A stretch of 64,000 nt of DNA. It comes from Cellulomonas palmilytica (GTDB lineage: Bacteria; Actinomycetota; Actinomycetes; Actinomycetales; Cellulomonadaceae). Below are positions 36,849-46,767 of this stretch, piece by piece (the first letter of the stretch is position 1; each line of letters opens with the position of its first letter). The translations under genes were made by a program, and so were the position numbers. Location of the stretch: assembly GCF_021590045.1 (NCBI RefSeq), contig NZ_CP062221.1:1736001-1800000 (forward strand). Reading direction: 5' to 3'. The notes under the pieces were generated by a model. That model was not told the DNA's origin. It saw nothing but the letters and a program-made list of their open reading frames with translations, and did not search any database.

Positions 36849-36892
36849 ACGAGGGCCCGGGCCGACCGGCAACGGTCGCCCCGGGCCCTCGT
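36849..36892. terminator. Hairpin terminator after the flotillin gene
   Basis: A 13-bp perfect outer stem (36849-36861 with 36880-36892) continues, after one mismatch, into a 6-bp inner stem closed by a GCAA tetraloop of the stable GNRA type. It lies just after the flotillin stop and can also serve nrdI from the other side. Confidence 0.85.
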
Positions 36893-36976
36893 GCTGACCG
36901 CGCACGTCCGGTCCCGACTGCGCACGCACGGCGGGCGCGCTCGCGCAGGGACGTGCGCGCTCGCCGGGACGGGGGG

Positions 36977-37402
36977 TCAGACCGCGGGGGCGGCGGCGAG
37001 CGCCGCGTCGAGGTCGGCCAGGATCCGGCGGCACTCCTCGACGTCCCACGGGGTGCCCGCGAGCTCGAACTCGAACAGCACGGGGCGGCCCGACGCGCGT
37101 GCGACGTGCCGCGCGGCGTCCTGGTAGTACCGCCCGAAGTTCCGGTTCCCGGAGCCGATCACGCCGACGAGCCGGCGGCGGTTGACCTCGGAGCGCAGGA
37201 ACCGGCGCACGGCCTCGGGGATGGTGTCGTTCGCGTCGTTGCCGGTCTTGTACGACGGCGTGAGCAGCACCCACGGCCCGTCGGCCTCGGACAGCCGGAC
37301 GTCGCGCTGCGCGAGGTCGTGCACGGGGCGCTCGAGGCGCTGCGCGAAGGACCGCACGAGGCCGCTCGCCGACGAGTAGTAGTAGACCGGGGTGACGCGC
37401 AC
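36977..37402 (-). CDS. nrdI: NrdI flavoprotein (class Ib ribonucleotide reductase activation)
   Basis: 141 residues. NrdI is a flavodoxin-like protein that supplies the oxidant for the dimanganese-tyrosyl radical cofactor of NrdF. Signatures are VYYYSSASGLVRSFAQRLE (FMN loop), PWVLLTPSYKTGND, LVGVIGSGNRNFG and LFEFELAGTPWDVE. The GTG at 37402 is chosen because the first strand begins there; the frame is open further upstream but without similarity. The usual partners nrdH, nrdE and nrdF are not in the window, so it is an orphan copy. It is divergent from the unknown gene at 37474. Confidence 0.9.
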   Translation of the reverse strand: MRVTPVYYYSSASGLVRSFAQRLERPVHDLAQRDVRLSEADGPWVLLTPSYKTGNDANDTIPEAVRRFLRSEVNRRRLVGVIGSGNRNFGRYYQDAARHVARASGRPVLFEFELAGTPWDVEECRRILADLDAALAAAPAV

Positions 37403-37473
37403 GTGCGTCAGGATCGCGCCCGGTCCCGGCGCGCGCGCAGGCAGATGGTCCCGGTCCACCCGATACTGGGCGC

Positions 37474-37890
37474 GTGATCTCACGCGACCTCGCCCTGCGG
37501 CTGCGGACCACCGGCCTGCACTGGCACCCGACCTCGGGCGACCGGTTCGGCATGCTCGTCGACGGGATGGACGAGGTCTTCACGGTCAGCGAGATGACGA
37601 TCGAGGCGCACCACTACCCGACGGGCACGGTGCTGGGGTTCAACGGCACCACGGAGTGGGCCCTGGACTCCGTGGCGCTGCAGGACGCCGTGTGGCTGCC
37701 GCGTGAGGACCAGCTGCGCGAGCTCCTGGGCGGGACGTTCCGCTCGCTCGCGCGCTCGACGGACGGCAGCTTCCAGGTGCTCGTGGAGCGGGCGGGCCGC
37801 CCGGAGCAGGTGTTCACCGCGGCGCACGCGGAGGACGCGTACGCGCTCGCGCTCCTCTCGCTGATCGAGGCGGCCGTCGACCGGACCTGA
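37474..37890 (+). CDS. Conserved hypothetical protein upstream of gatC
   Basis: 138 residues; function not recognised. It is a soluble protein without signal or membrane segments, with a pattern of beta strands in the first two-thirds (FGMLVDGMDEVFTVSEMTIEA, TVLGFNGTTEWALDSV) and helices at the end (AHAEDAYALALLSLIEAAVD). The GTG start follows GATACT by 6 nt, suggesting a leaderless transcript. It lies 21 bp before gatC on the same strand, but gatC has its own -10 box, so co-transcription is optional. Confidence 0.75.
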   Translation: MISRDLALRLRTTGLHWHPTSGDRFGMLVDGMDEVFTVSEMTIEAHHYPTGTVLGFNGTTEWALDSVALQDAVWLPREDQLRELLGGTFRSLARSTDGSFQVLVERAGRPEQVFTAAHAEDAYALALLSLIEAAVDRT

Positions 37891-37898
37891 CGCACGTC

Positions 37899-37904
37899 TA
37901 GACT
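37899..37904 (+). promoter_or_regulatory. -10 box TAGACT of gatCAB (leaderless type)
   Basis: TAGACT lies 7 nt before the ATG of gatC, with no Shine-Dalgarno between. It is identical to the box before iscS. Confidence 0.55.
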
Positions 37905-37911
37905 CCGTGGC

Positions 37912-38211
37912 ATGTCCACCCTCTCCCGCGACGAGGTCGCGCGTGTGGCGGGGCTGGCCCGGATCGACCTGTCTCCTGCCGAGCTCGACCGGCTCGCGGG
38001 AGAGCTCGACGTCATCGTCGAGTCGGTCGCGCGCGTGAGCGAGATCGCCACCCCGGACGTGCCCGCCACCAGCCACCCCCTTCCGCTGACGAACGTGTTC
38101 CGCGCCGACGTGCCCGAGCCCTCGGTCGACCGTGACGCGGTGCTCGCCGCCGCGCCGGCCAGCGAGGACGGCAAGTTCCTGGTGCCGCAGATCCTGGGGG
38201 AGGACGCATGA
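37912..38211 (+). CDS. gatC: Asp-tRNA(Asn)/Glu-tRNA(Gln) amidotransferase subunit C
   Basis: 99 residues. GatC stabilises the GatA-GatB complex that converts mischarged Glu-tRNA(Gln) and Asp-tRNA(Asn) to the amidated forms. [21 protein letters not shown] and [20 protein letters not shown] are family signatures. The stop overlaps gatA by 4 nt (ATGA), so the three subunits are translated in a coupled series. Confidence 0.95.
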   Translation: MSTLSRDEVARVAGLARIDLSPAELDRLAGELDVIVESVARVSEIATPDVPATSHPLPLTNVFRADVPEPSVDRDAVLAAAPASEDGKFLVPQILGEDA

Positions 38212-39722
38212 GCGACCTGACCCGGCTGTCCGCGGCGGACCTGGCCGAGCGCCTGCGCGCGGGCGAGGTCTCGTCCGTCGAGGCGACGCGCGCGCACCTG
38301 GACCGCATCGCGGCCGTCGAGCCCGTGGTGCACGCGTTCCTGCACGTGTCCGACGAGGACGCGCTCGCGACCGCGGCGGACGTCGACGCGCGCCGCGCGG
38401 CGGGCGAGGAGCTGCACCCGCTCGCGGGCGTGCCGATCGCGGTGAAGGACGTCGTCGTCACGCGCGGTGTCCCGACGACCGCGGGCTCGCGCATCCTCGA
38501 GGGCTGGCTCCCGCCGTACGACGCGACGCTCGTCGAGCGCATCAAGGCCGCGGGCCTGCCGATCCTCGGCAAGACGAACATGGACGAGTTCGCGATGGGG
38601 TCGTCGACGGAGCACTCGGCGTACGGCAACACGCACAACCCGTGGGACCTGGAGCGGATCCCGGGCGGCTCGGGCGGTGGCTCGGCCGCGGCCGTGGGCG
38701 CGTACGAGGCGCCGCTCGCGATCGGTACGGACACGGGCGGCTCGATCCGTCAGCCCGCGGCGGTCACCGGCACGGTCGGCGTGAAGCCGACGTACGGCTC
38801 GGTGTCGCGGTACGGCCTGATCGCGCTCGCGAGCAGCCTGGACCAGGCCGGCCCGGTGACGCGCACGGTGCTCGACTCGGCGCTGCTGCACGAGCTCATC
38901 GGTGGTCACGACCCGCGTGACTCGACGTCGATCGCTGAGCCGCTGCCGCCGCTCGTCGCGGCCGCGCGCCAGGGTGCCTCGGGTGACCTGTCGGGTGTGC
39001 GCGTCGGCGTGATCACCCAGCTGCAGGGCGAGGGCTACCAGCCGGGTGTGCTGGCGCGGTTCCACGAGTCGCTCGAGCTGCTGCAGCGCGCGGGTGCCGA
39101 GCTCGTCGAGGTCTCGTGCCCGCACTTCGAGTACGCCCTCGCGGCGTACTACCTGATCCTGCCCGCGGAGGCGTCGAGCAACCTCGCGAAGTTCGACGGC
39201 ATGCGCTTCGGCCTGCGGGTCGAGCCGTCCGAGGGCCCCGTGACGGCGGAGCGTGTCATGGCCGCGACGCGAGGCGCGGGCTTCGGCGACGAGGTCAAGC
39301 GCCGCATCATCCTCGGCACCTACGCGCTGTCGGCGGGCTACTACGACGCGTACTACGGCAGCGCGCAGAAGGTCCGCACGCTCATCCAGCGGGACTTCTC
39401 GGCGGCGTTCGAGAAGGCGGACGTGCTCGTCTCACCGACGGCGCCGACGACCGCGTTCAAGCTGGGCGAGAAGCTCGACGACCCGCTCGCGATGTACCTC
39501 AACGATGTCGCGACGATCCCCGCGAACCTCGCGGGCGTCCCGGGCCTGTCGGTGCCCGCGGGCCTGTCGGACGACGGCCTGCCGGTCGGGTTCCAGGTGC
39601 TCGCCCCGGCGAAGGCGGACGACCGCCTGTACCGCGTGGGCGCCGCGCTCGAGGCCCTGCTGGAGAACGAGTGGGGCGGTCCGCTGCTGGCCAAGGCCCC
39701 GGAGCTGGAGGTGGCGCGATGA
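38208..39722 (+). CDS. gatA: Asp-tRNA(Asn)/Glu-tRNA(Gln) amidotransferase subunit A
   Basis: 504 residues. The amidase subunit hydrolyses glutamine and passes ammonia to GatB. The amidase signature triad is visible: Lys80 ([11 protein letters not shown]), Ser155 in [17 protein letters not shown] and Ser179 in [16 protein letters not shown], followed by [20 protein letters not shown]. The ATG overlaps gatC and the stop overlaps gatB, both by 4 nt. Confidence 0.97.
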   Translation: MSDLTRLSAADLAERLRAGEVSSVEATRAHLDRIAAVEPVVHAFLHVSDEDALATAADVDARRAAGEELHPLAGVPIAVKDVVVTRGVPTTAGSRILEGWLPPYDATLVERIKAAGLPILGKTNMDEFAMGSSTEHSAYGNTHNPWDLERIPGGSGGGSAAAVGAYEAPLAIGTDTGGSIRQPAAVTGTVGVKPTYGSVSRYGLIALASSLDQAGPVTRTVLDSALLHELIGGHDPRDSTSIAEPLPPLVAAARQGASGDLSGVRVGVITQLQGEGYQPGVLARFHESLELLQRAGAELVEVSCPHFEYALAAYYLILPAEASSNLAKFDGMRFGLRVEPSEGPVTAERVMAATRGAGFGDEVKRRIILGTYALSAGYYDAYYGSAQKVRTLIQRDFSAAFEKADVLVSPTAPTTAFKLGEKLDDPLAMYLNDVATIPANLAGVPGLSVPAGLSDDGLPVGFQVLAPAKADDRLYRVGAALEALLENEWGGPLLAKAPELEVAR

Positions 39723-41227
39723 GCCACGCGACCGCGGCCCTGGTCGACTACGACGACGCGGTGGCGCGCTTCGACCCGGTGATCGGTATCGAGGTGCACG
39801 TCGAGCTCGGTACGCGCACGAAGATGTTCGACGCGGCGCCCGCGGGCTTCGGCGAGGAGCCGAACACGTCGGTGACGCCGGTCTCGCTGGGACTGCCGGG
39901 CAGCCTGCCGGTGGTCAACGGCACGGCGGTGGAGTACGCGATCCGCATCGGTCTGGCGCTCAACTGCTCGATCGCGGAGAGCTGCCGGTTCGCGCGCAAG
40001 AACTACTTCTACCCGGACGTCCCGAAGAACTTCCAGACGTCGCAGTACGACGAGCCGATCGCGTACGACGGGTACGTGGACGTCGAGCTCGAGGACGGGA
40101 CGACGTTCCGGGTCGAGATCGAGCGCGCGCACATGGAGGAGGACGCGGGCAAGAACACGCACGTGGGCGGCTCGACGGGCCGCATCCACGGCGCGGAGTA
40201 CTCGCTCGTCGACTACAACCGTGCGGGCATCCCGCTGGTGGAGATCGTGACGCGCCCGATCACGGGTGCCGGGGAGCGGGCGCCGGAGGTCGCGCGCGCG
40301 TACGTGCAGACGCTGCGCGACCTGTTCCGTGCCCTGGAGGTGTCCGACGCCCGCATGGAGCGCGGCAACGTGCGGGCGGACGTCAACGTGTCGCTGCGAC
40401 CCACGCCGACGAGCGCGCTCGGTACGCGCACGGAGACCAAGAACGTCAACTCGTTCCGGTCGGTCGAGCGCGCGGTGCGCTACGAGATCTCGCGGCAGGC
40501 CGCGGTGCTCGACGCGGGCGGCGCGATCGTGCAGGAGACGCGCCACTGGCACGAGGACACGGGCACGACGACGAGCGGGCGCGTGAAGTCCGACGCGGAG
40601 GACTACCGCTACTTCCCGGAGCCGGACCTGGTGCCGATCGCCCCGGACCGCGCGTGGGTCGATCAGATCCGCGCGGCGCTCCCGGAGCTGCCGGCGGCAC
40701 GTCGTCGTCGCCTGCAGGGCGAGTGGGGGTTCGCGGACGCCGAGATGCGCGACGTCGTGAACGCGGGCGCGGTCGAGCTCATCGAGGCCACGGTCGCGGC
40801 GGGCGCGGCGCCCGCGGCGGCCCGCAAGTGGTGGATGGGCGAGCTGGCGCGCACGGCGAAGGAGCGGGAGGTCGAGCTGGGTGACCTGCCGATCACGCCG
40901 ACGCAGATCGGCGAGCTGCAGGCGCTCGTCGACTCGGGCCGGATCAACGACAAGCTCGCGCGGCAGGTGCTCGAGGGCGTGCTGGCGGGGGAGGGCGGCC
41001 CGGAGCAGGTCGTCGTCGCGCGCGGGCTCGAGGTCGTCTCCGACGACGGCCCGCTCCTCGAGGCGATCGACGCGGCGCTGGCGGCCCAGCCCGACGTGGC
41101 GGACAAGATCCGTTCGGGCAACCTCGGGCCGGTCGGCGCGATCATCGGCGCGGTCATGAAGGCGACGCGCGGTCAGGCGGACGCCGCGCGCGTGCGCGAG
41201 CTCGTGATCGAACGGGTCTCCGTCTGA
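39719..41227 (+). CDS. gatB: Asp-tRNA(Asn)/Glu-tRNA(Gln) amidotransferase subunit B
   Basis: 502 residues. GatB binds the mischarged tRNA, activates the acyl group with ATP and amidates it. Signatures: [38 protein letters not shown] and [15 protein letters not shown] in the cradle domain, then a helical domain and the YqeY-like tail ([20 protein letters not shown]) that grips the tRNA elbow. The ATG overlaps the gatA stop. A hairpin terminator follows 45 nt after the stop. Confidence 0.97.
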   Translation: MSHATAALVDYDDAVARFDPVIGIEVHVELGTRTKMFDAAPAGFGEEPNTSVTPVSLGLPGSLPVVNGTAVEYAIRIGLALNCSIAESCRFARKNYFYPDVPKNFQTSQYDEPIAYDGYVDVELEDGTTFRVEIERAHMEEDAGKNTHVGGSTGRIHGAEYSLVDYNRAGIPLVEIVTRPITGAGERAPEVARAYVQTLRDLFRALEVSDARMERGNVRADVNVSLRPTPTSALGTRTETKNVNSFRSVERAVRYEISRQAAVLDAGGAIVQETRHWHEDTGTTTSGRVKSDAEDYRYFPEPDLVPIAPDRAWVDQIRAALPELPAARRRRLQGEWGFADAEMRDVVNAGAVELIEATVAAGAAPAAARKWWMGELARTAKEREVELGDLPITPTQIGELQALVDSGRINDKLARQVLEGVLAGEGGPEQVVVARGLEVVSDDGPLLEAIDAALAAQPDVADKIRSGNLGPVGAIIGAVMKATRGQADAARVRELVIERVSV

Positions 41228-41271
41228 TCGAAACTTTCTCCCACGGTCGCTCGGAACGGTGACCTGTGCTC

Positions 41272-41314
41272 GACGAAGACCCCGGTCGGCTGTCCGCCGT
41301 CCGGGGTCTTCGTC
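41272..41314. terminator. Hairpin terminator after gatB
   Basis: A perfect 14-bp inverted repeat (41272-41285 with 41301-41314) with a 15-nt loop. It separates the gatCAB unit from the xylanase control region; no T-run. Confidence 0.8.
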
Positions 41315-41432
41315 ATCCTGCGCGTGTGCGCCGTTCGGGTGTTCTTGCTGATGATGACGCCGAACGCGGTGCTCCGCGTCGCCGTGGCGGCTGTCCGGTA
41401 TGCGCCTTGTGTGTCGGCACCAGGTGTGGAAC

Positions 41433-41450
41433 GGTATCGAAATCGTTACC
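41433..41450. promoter_or_regulatory. Operator upstream of the xylanase gene (LacI-type palindrome)
   Basis: GGTATCGAAATCGTTACC is an 18-bp near-palindrome whose mismatches are only at A/T positions. Its right 16 bases match 13 of 16 with the minus strand of 50096-50111, next to the LacI gene, giving TATCGAAAYCGWTAYC. It lies about 80 nt before the xylanase ATG. A TAGCCT box at 41484 may be the -10. The rest of the 304-bp gap after gatB holds the terminator and no gene. Confidence 0.65.
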
Positions 41451-41531
41451 GAAAGATCGTTCCCCCGGGTCGCAAGGTGACGTTAGCCTCGCGGCCACCG
41501 ACATCGGTACACGTCACGCAAAGGAGCGTCG

Positions 41532-44500
41532 ATGTCCCCAACCCCCACCAGGAGACGCGTCTCGGCCTGGACGGCCGTCAGCGCGCTCGTCCTGTCCTCT
41601 CTCACGGCGGTCGCCGCTGCCACCTCGGCATCGGCGGACGACGTCACCCTGCTCTCGACGGACTTCTCCGACAGCTCGTGGGAGGAGACCTGGCAGGCCA
41701 GCGGCTCGCCCTCGCTGTCGGTCGTCGACGTCGACGGCAACCCCGCGCTGAAGGTCAGTGGTCGCACGGCGGACTACGTCGGCATCCAGTCCGCCGCGGG
41801 CACGTTCACCGACCTCGTCCCGGGGTCGACCTACACGTTCTCGATGAAGGCGCGCCTCGCCGACGACGTCGCCGGCTCGACGGGCGTCCGCCTCGTCATG
41901 AAGCCCGCCTACGACTGGATCGGCAACACGACCATGTCGGCGGGCGCCTGGACCACGGTGTCCGGCTCGTTCACCGTGCCGGCCGGCGCGGCGACGGGTG
42001 ACCTGCAGGTCTACGTCGGCACGGCCGACATCACCGGCCTGACGACCTACGACTACCTGGTCGACGACATCACGGTGACCGGCCAGCCGGCCGCGCCGCA
42101 GCTCGAGACCATCCTCAGCACCGACTTCTCCGACGAGTCGTGGTCGACGAGCTGGCGGCAGAGCGGCTCGGCGACCCTGTCGGTCGTCGACGTCGACGAC
42201 AACCCCGCCCTCCTCGTGGCGGGCCGCGGCGCCGACTACGTGGGCATCGAGACGGTCCCGGGCGCCCTCGCGGCGCTGCAGCCGGGCAAGTCGTACACGT
42301 TCACGGGCAAGGCGCGTCTCGCGGACGGCGTCGAGGGCTCGACGGGCGTGCGCTTCGTCATGAAGCCCGCCTACGACTGGATCGGCAACACCACCATGTC
42401 GGCCGGCGAGTGGACGACGATCTCGGGTGTCTTCACGGTGCCCGCCGACACCAGCGAGCTGCAGCTGTACGTCGGGACGGCCGACATCACGGGTCTGACG
42501 ACGTACGACTACCTGCTCGACGACCTCGCGATCGTCGGCGAGGTCGGTGGCGACGACTACGTCGAGACCGACCCCGACTTCGTGCCCGGTGGTGCGCTCA
42601 GCCCGAGCGTGACCCCGGTGACGTCGGCGCGCGGCACGGACAAGACGTCCGCGCTCACGTTCGACGACGGCCCCAACGGTGCCACGACGACCGAGCTGCT
42701 CGACTTCCTCGAGGAGAACGACGTCAAGGCCACGTTCTGCGTCATCGGCCAGAACGTCCAGGCGCCGGGCGGTGCGGACGTCCTCAAGCGGATCGTCGCC
42801 GACGGCCACACGCTGTGCAACCACAGCACCGACTACAACGGCATGGGCTCGCTGACGAAGGCCCAGGTCGCGGACAAGCTCAAGGCGAACCTGGCGATCA
42901 TCCGTGACGCGCTGGGCGACCCCGAGGCCGAGGTGCCCTACTTCCGTGCGCCGAACGGCGACTGGGGCAAGACCAACCAGGTCGCGGTCGCGCTCGGCAT
43001 GCAGCCGCTCGCGGTCACGAACCTCGTCATGGACTGGGACGGCGCCGAGAACGCGGGCGACGAGGCGAAGCTGACGGCGGCGCTGCGCGACGTGATCACC
43101 TCGAACCCCGGTGAGATCGTCCTGGTGCACGACGGCGGCGGCGACCGCACGGCGGGCGTCAACGCGGTCAAGACCGTCGTCGCCGAGCTCCTCGAGGACG
43201 GCTGGACGTTCACGCTGCCGGCCGGCGGCGCCGCGCCCAAGGGCGTGACGCTCGTCGAGTCCGACTTCGAGGACGGCACGCTGCAGGGCTGGACGGCGCG
43301 TGACGACGGCAACGGCGTCCCGACGCTGACCGTGCAGGACGAGGTCGCGCACGAGAGCACCTACGCGGCGCGCGTGTCGGACCGCGCCTCCCAGGGCCAG
43401 GGCCTGCAGTTCGACGTGACGGACACGGCCACCCCGGGCGCGTCGTACGACGTGTCGGCGTGGATCAAGTTCGAGGGCACGCCGGGCGACATGACGCTCT
43501 CGGCGCGCACCGCGACGGGCGACGGCCAGTCGTTCTCGAACCTCGCGCAGTTCACGGGCCTGTCCTCGAGCCAGTGGGTCAACGTCACCGGCACGTTCAC
43601 GATGCCGGCGTTCGCGGACGCCGCGGAGCTCTACTTCGAGACGAAGTGGGACAACGGCGCCGCGGGCAACACCTCGACGTTCGTCATCGACGACATCTCG
43701 GTGAAGTCCACGCCGGTCTCGGAGATCCAGGACCTCACGCCGCTCAAGGACACGGTCGAGTTCCCGACGGGTGTCGCGATCGACTCCCGCGAGATGAACG
43801 GCTCGGCCTCGCAGCTGCTGCTCAAGCACTTCAACCAGGTCACGGCCGAGAACTACATGAAGGTCGAGGCGTGGTACTCGGGCACCAGCGTGGACACGTT
43901 CCGGATGCACCCCGAGGCGAAGGCTCTCCTGGACTACGCCCAGGAGAACGGCCTGCGGGTGTACGGGCACGTCCTGGTCTGGCACAGCCAGACGCCGGAC
44001 TGGTTCTACCGTGACGCCGAGGGTGAGCTGCTGGACGCCGAGGCGATGCGCCAGCGTCAGCGTGAGCACATCTTCAACGTCGCGGAGGCCATCGCGGACG
44101 AGTACGGGCCCTTCGGCTCGGACACGAACCCGCTCGTGGCGTGGGACGTCGTCAACGAGGTGATCGACGACGGCACCTCCTACGAGGACGGCATGCGCCG
44201 CTCCACGTGGTACCAGATCCTCGGCGAGAGCTTCGTGGACTCGGCGTTCGAGTACGCGAACGAGGCGTTCAACGACGTCTACGCGGCCGAGGGCGCGGAG
44301 CACCCCGTCACGCTGTTCATCAACGACTACAACACCGAGCAGACCGGCAAGCGCGCCCGCTACAAGGCGCTCGTCGAGCGTCTCATCGCGCGCGACGTGC
44401 CGATCGACGGCGTGGGTCACCAGTTCCACGTCGCGCTGTCGACGCCGGTCAGCACGCTCGGCGCCGCACTCGACGACTTCGAGGGCATGACCACGGCGAG

Positions 44501-46592
44501 CGGTGCGGACCTCGAGCAGGCCGTGACCGAGCTCGACGTGTTCGTCGGCTCGGCCGACGCCGCGAAGTCCGTCGACCAGGGGTACTACCTCAAGGCGGCG
44601 TTCGACTCGTTCCGGGCGCACTCCGACTCGCTGTTCTCGGTGACGCTCTGGGGTCTGACGGACGGTCGCTCGTGGCGGGCGTCGAACAACGGCAAGCCGC
44701 TGCTGTTCGACGACTACTTCAAGGCCAAGCCCGCGTACTACGGCGCGGCCGGTCTTGAGCTGCCCGCGGCGATCCGCAGCGCGAACGCGTTCGCGGCCGA
44801 CGCGGACGGTGACTACTCGGTCGGCTCGGACGAGTGGCGTCGCCTCCCGCTGCACCAGGTGGGCGAGATCGGGAAGTTCCAGCTGCGCTGGACGCCGGAC
44901 GGCCTGGTGGTCTTCGTCGACGTCGACGACGCGACGGCCGACTCCGGCGACGCGGTCCTGCTCGAGACGCCGGACGGCGTGGTGACGGTCGCGCGTGGCT
45001 CGTCGGGTGCGGTGGAGCGTGACGGCGGCTGGTCCGTGGTCACGACCCTCCCGCTGACGGACGCCGCGAACGGCGACGTGGTCGAGCTCGACGTGCGCGT
45101 GGTCGACCAGGCCACGACGTCGGCGTGGAACACGCCGGGCGTGCTCGGCAGCGTCACGCTCGTCGAGGCGCTGTCGTTCACCGAGGTCCCGGCCACCACG
45201 ACCGCCCCGACGATCGACGGTGACGTCGACGCCGTGTGGTCCGGTGCCGGCTCGGTCACGACCGAGAAGGTGACGTCGGGCGCGAACGGTGCGCAGGGCA
45301 CCTTCCGCACGCTGTGGAAGGACAACACGCTCTACGTGCTCGCCGACGTGACCGACCCCGAGGTCGACACGACGGGCAGCGACCCGTGGACGAAGGACTC
45401 CGTCGAGCTGTACGTCGACGGCGGGAACTTCAAGAACGGCGCGTACCGCTACGACGACACGCAGATCCGGATCGACGCGACCGGTGCGGTCTCGTTCGGC
45501 ACGGGTGACGAGACGTTCCAGCGCAACCGCCTGACCAGCGCCGTGGTCCCCACGGCGACCGGGTACCGGGTCGAGGCGGCGATCAGCCTCCTCGAGTACG
45601 GCGGCCTCGGGACGTTCCACGGCCTGGACTTCCAGGTCAACGACGCCGCGGGCGGCAGCCGGCACGCCATCACCAACTGGGCGGACCCGACGGGCACGGG
45701 CTACCAGTCGACGGCCCGCTGGGGCGTCGGCAAGCTGGTCGCCGCGCTCGAGCCCCCGGCCGAGACGGCGCCGGTCGTCACGACCCACCCGGCCACGACG
45801 ACGGGCAAGCTCAACTCGACGGTGACGTTCACGGCGGCGGCGACGGGCAACCCGACGCCGACGGTGCAGTGGCAGCGCAAGCTGGCCGGCACGACGACGT
45901 GGACGAACCTGGCGGGTCGCAGGGGCACCTCGCTCACCGTCAAGGCCGTCGAGGTCAACGACAAGGCGAGCTTCCGTGCCGTGTTCACCAACAAGAACGG
46001 CACCGCCTACACGCGCAACGCCCAGCTCAAGGTGGAGCGCGTGGCTCCGAAGGTCACGGTGCAGCCGAAGTCGGTCACGGCTCCGGTGCGTTCGGTGGTC
46101 AAGGTGACGGCCCAGGCCTCGGGCTACCCGACGCCGCAGGTCCAGTGGGAGCGCAAGCTGCCCGGGTCGTCGTCGTGGACCAAGATCAACGGGGCGACCA
46201 AGACCACCGTGAGCGTCACGCTCACGCCCTCGGTCGACGGCGTCCAGATGCGTGCGGTGTTCAAGAACAGCGCGGGCACGGTCACGACCAAGGCGGCGAC
46301 GGTCACGGCCAAGAAGGTCGCTCCGACGATCACGTCGCAGCCGACCTCGGTGGTGGCGAAGTCGGGCACGGTCGCGACCTTCACGGTGACGACGACGGGC
46401 TACCCGGCGCCGAAGCTGCAGTGGTACGTCCAGCCGAAGGGCTCGACGAAGTGGTTCGCCATCTCGGGTGCCACGGGGTCGACCCTGCGGATCAACGCGA
46501 CCGCGTCGCGTGACGGCTCGGCGTTCCGGGCCGTCGCGACGAACGCGGCCGGCAAGGTCACGAGCAAGGCGGCGCTGCTGACGCTGCGCTGA
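41532..46592 (+). CDS. Secreted multidomain xylanase/deacetylase (CBM22-CBM22-CE4-CBM22-GH10-CBM9-CBM9-Ig3)
   Basis: 1686 residues with a signal peptide (Arg-rich start, hydrophobic core, cleavage after ASA at about 35). In order: two near-identical beta-sandwich modules at 38-182 and 190-339 (STDFSDSSWEETW / STDFSDESWSTSW; CBM22/CBM4_9 type); a NodB/CE4 deacetylase at 374-565 (TFDDGPN, HSTDYN, PYFRAPNGDW, IVLVHDGG); a third CBM22-like module at 573-728; GH10 xylanase at 737-1073 with acid/base Glu876 (WDVVNEVI) and nucleophile Glu1000 (VTELDVFV); two CBM9-like modules to about 1403; and three Ig-like repeats to the end. It would cut xylan and remove acetyl groups outside the cell. The ATG has AAGGAG 5 nt upstream. 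No cellulose-binding CBM2 or sortase motif is seen. Confidence 0.95.
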   Translation: MSPTPTRRRVSAWTAVSALVLSSLTAVAAATSASADDVTLLSTDFSDSSWEETWQASGSPSLSVVDVDGNPALKVSGRTADYVGIQSAAGTFTDLVPGSTYTFSMKARLADDVAGSTGVRLVMKPAYDWIGNTTMSAGAWTTVSGSFTVPAGAATGDLQVYVGTADITGLTTYDYLVDDITVTGQPAAPQLETILSTDFSDESWSTSWRQSGSATLSVVDVDDNPALLVAGRGADYVGIETVPGALAALQPGKSYTFTGKARLADGVEGSTGVRFVMKPAYDWIGNTTMSAGEWTTISGVFTVPADTSELQLYVGTADITGLTTYDYLLDDLAIVGEVGGDDYVETDPDFVPGGALSPSVTPVTSARGTDKTSALTFDDGPNGATTTELLDFLEENDVKATFCVIGQNVQAPGGADVLKRIVADGHTLCNHSTDYNGMGSLTKAQVADKLKANLAIIRDALGDPEAEVPYFRAPNGDWGKTNQVAVALGMQPLAVTNLVMDWDGAENAGDEAKLTAALRDVITSNPGEIVLVHDGGGDRTAGVNAVKTVVAELLEDGWTFTLPAGGAAPKGVTLVESDFEDGTLQGWTARDDGNGVPTLTVQDEVAHESTYAARVSDRASQGQGLQFDVTDTATPGASYDVSAWIKFEGTPGDMTLSARTATGDGQSFSNLAQFTGLSSSQWVNVTGTFTMPAFADAAELYFETKWDNGAAGNTSTFVIDDISVKSTPVSEIQDLTPLKDTVEFPTGVAIDSREMNGSASQLLLKHFNQVTAENYMKVEAWYSGTSVDTFRMHPEAKALLDYAQENGLRVYGHVLVWHSQTPDWFYRDAEGELLDAEAMRQRQREHIFNVAEAIADEYGPFGSDTNPLVAWDVVNEVIDDGTSYEDGMRRSTWYQILGESFVDSAFEYANEAFNDVYAAEGAEHPVTLFINDYNTEQTGKRARYKALVERLIARDVPIDGVGHQFHVALSTPVSTLGAALDDFEGMTTASGADLEQAVTELDVFVGSADAAKSVDQGYYLKAAFDSFRAHSDSLFSVTLWGLTDGRSWRASNNGKPLLFDDYFKAKPAYYGAAGLELPAAIRSANAFAADADGDYSVGSDEWRRLPLHQVGEIGKFQLRWTPDGLVVFVDVDDATADSGDAVLLETPDGVVTVARGSSGAVERDGGWSVVTTLPLTDAANGDVVELDVRVVDQATTSAWNTPGVLGSVTLVEALSFTEVPATTTAPTIDGDVDAVWSGAGSVTTEKVTSGANGAQGTFRTLWKDNTLYVLADVTDPEVDTTGSDPWTKDSVELYVDGGNFKNGAYRYDDTQIRIDATGAVSFGTGDETFQRNRLTSAVVPTATGYRVEAAISLLEYGGLGTFHGLDFQVNDAAGGSRHAITNWADPTGTGYQSTARWGVGKLVAALEPPAETAPVVTTHPATTTGKLNSTVTFTAAATGNPTPTVQWQRKLAGTTTWTNLAGRRGTSLTVKAVEVNDKASFRAVFTNKNGTAYTRNAQLKVERVAPKVTVQPKSVTAPVRSVVKVTAQASGYPTPQVQWERKLPGSSSWTKINGATKTTVSVTLTPSVDGVQMRAVFKNSAGTVTTKAATVTAKKVAPTITSQPTSVVAKSGTVATFTVTTTGYPAPKLQWYVQPKGSTKWFAISGATGSTLRINATASRDGSAFRAVATNAAGKVTSKAALLTLR

Positions 46593-46604
46593 CCCGACGG
46601 GACC

Positions 46605-46650
46605 GGCGGCGTCGCCGCGGAGCATGGCTGAGCTCCGCGGCGACGCCGCC
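46605..46650. terminator. Hairpin terminator after the xylanase gene
   Basis: A perfect 19-bp stem (46605-46623 with 46632-46650) and an 8-nt loop start 12 nt after the stop codon. This is a strong terminator, so the xylanase gene is monocistronic. Confidence 0.88.
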
Positions 46651-46680
46651 TCGTCGTCCCCGGGCCGGGTGCTTTCGGCG

Positions 46681-46708
46681 GGTCGTCGGCGGGTCGTCGG
46701 CGGGTCGG
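46681..46708. repeat. 11-bp tandem repeat upstream of the GNAT gene
   Basis: GGTCGTCGGCG occurs twice and a half in direct tandem (46681-46691, 46692-46702, then GGTCGG). It lies between the xylanase terminator and a possible -10 box TAGCCT at 46732. Confidence 0.6.
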
Positions 46709-46767
46709 TGCGGGCGCGCGGACCGGTGCAATAGCCTCGCCTCACCGAGTCGGGAGGGGCGTCGCGC

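Noticed and set aside
41230-41242. CGAAACTTTC, similar to the CGAAA-N-TTTCG operator of some actinobacterial XylR proteins
   Set aside because: It is only a few bases after the gatB stop, before the terminator, about 300 bp from the xylanase; the last base does not fit. Too weak to call.
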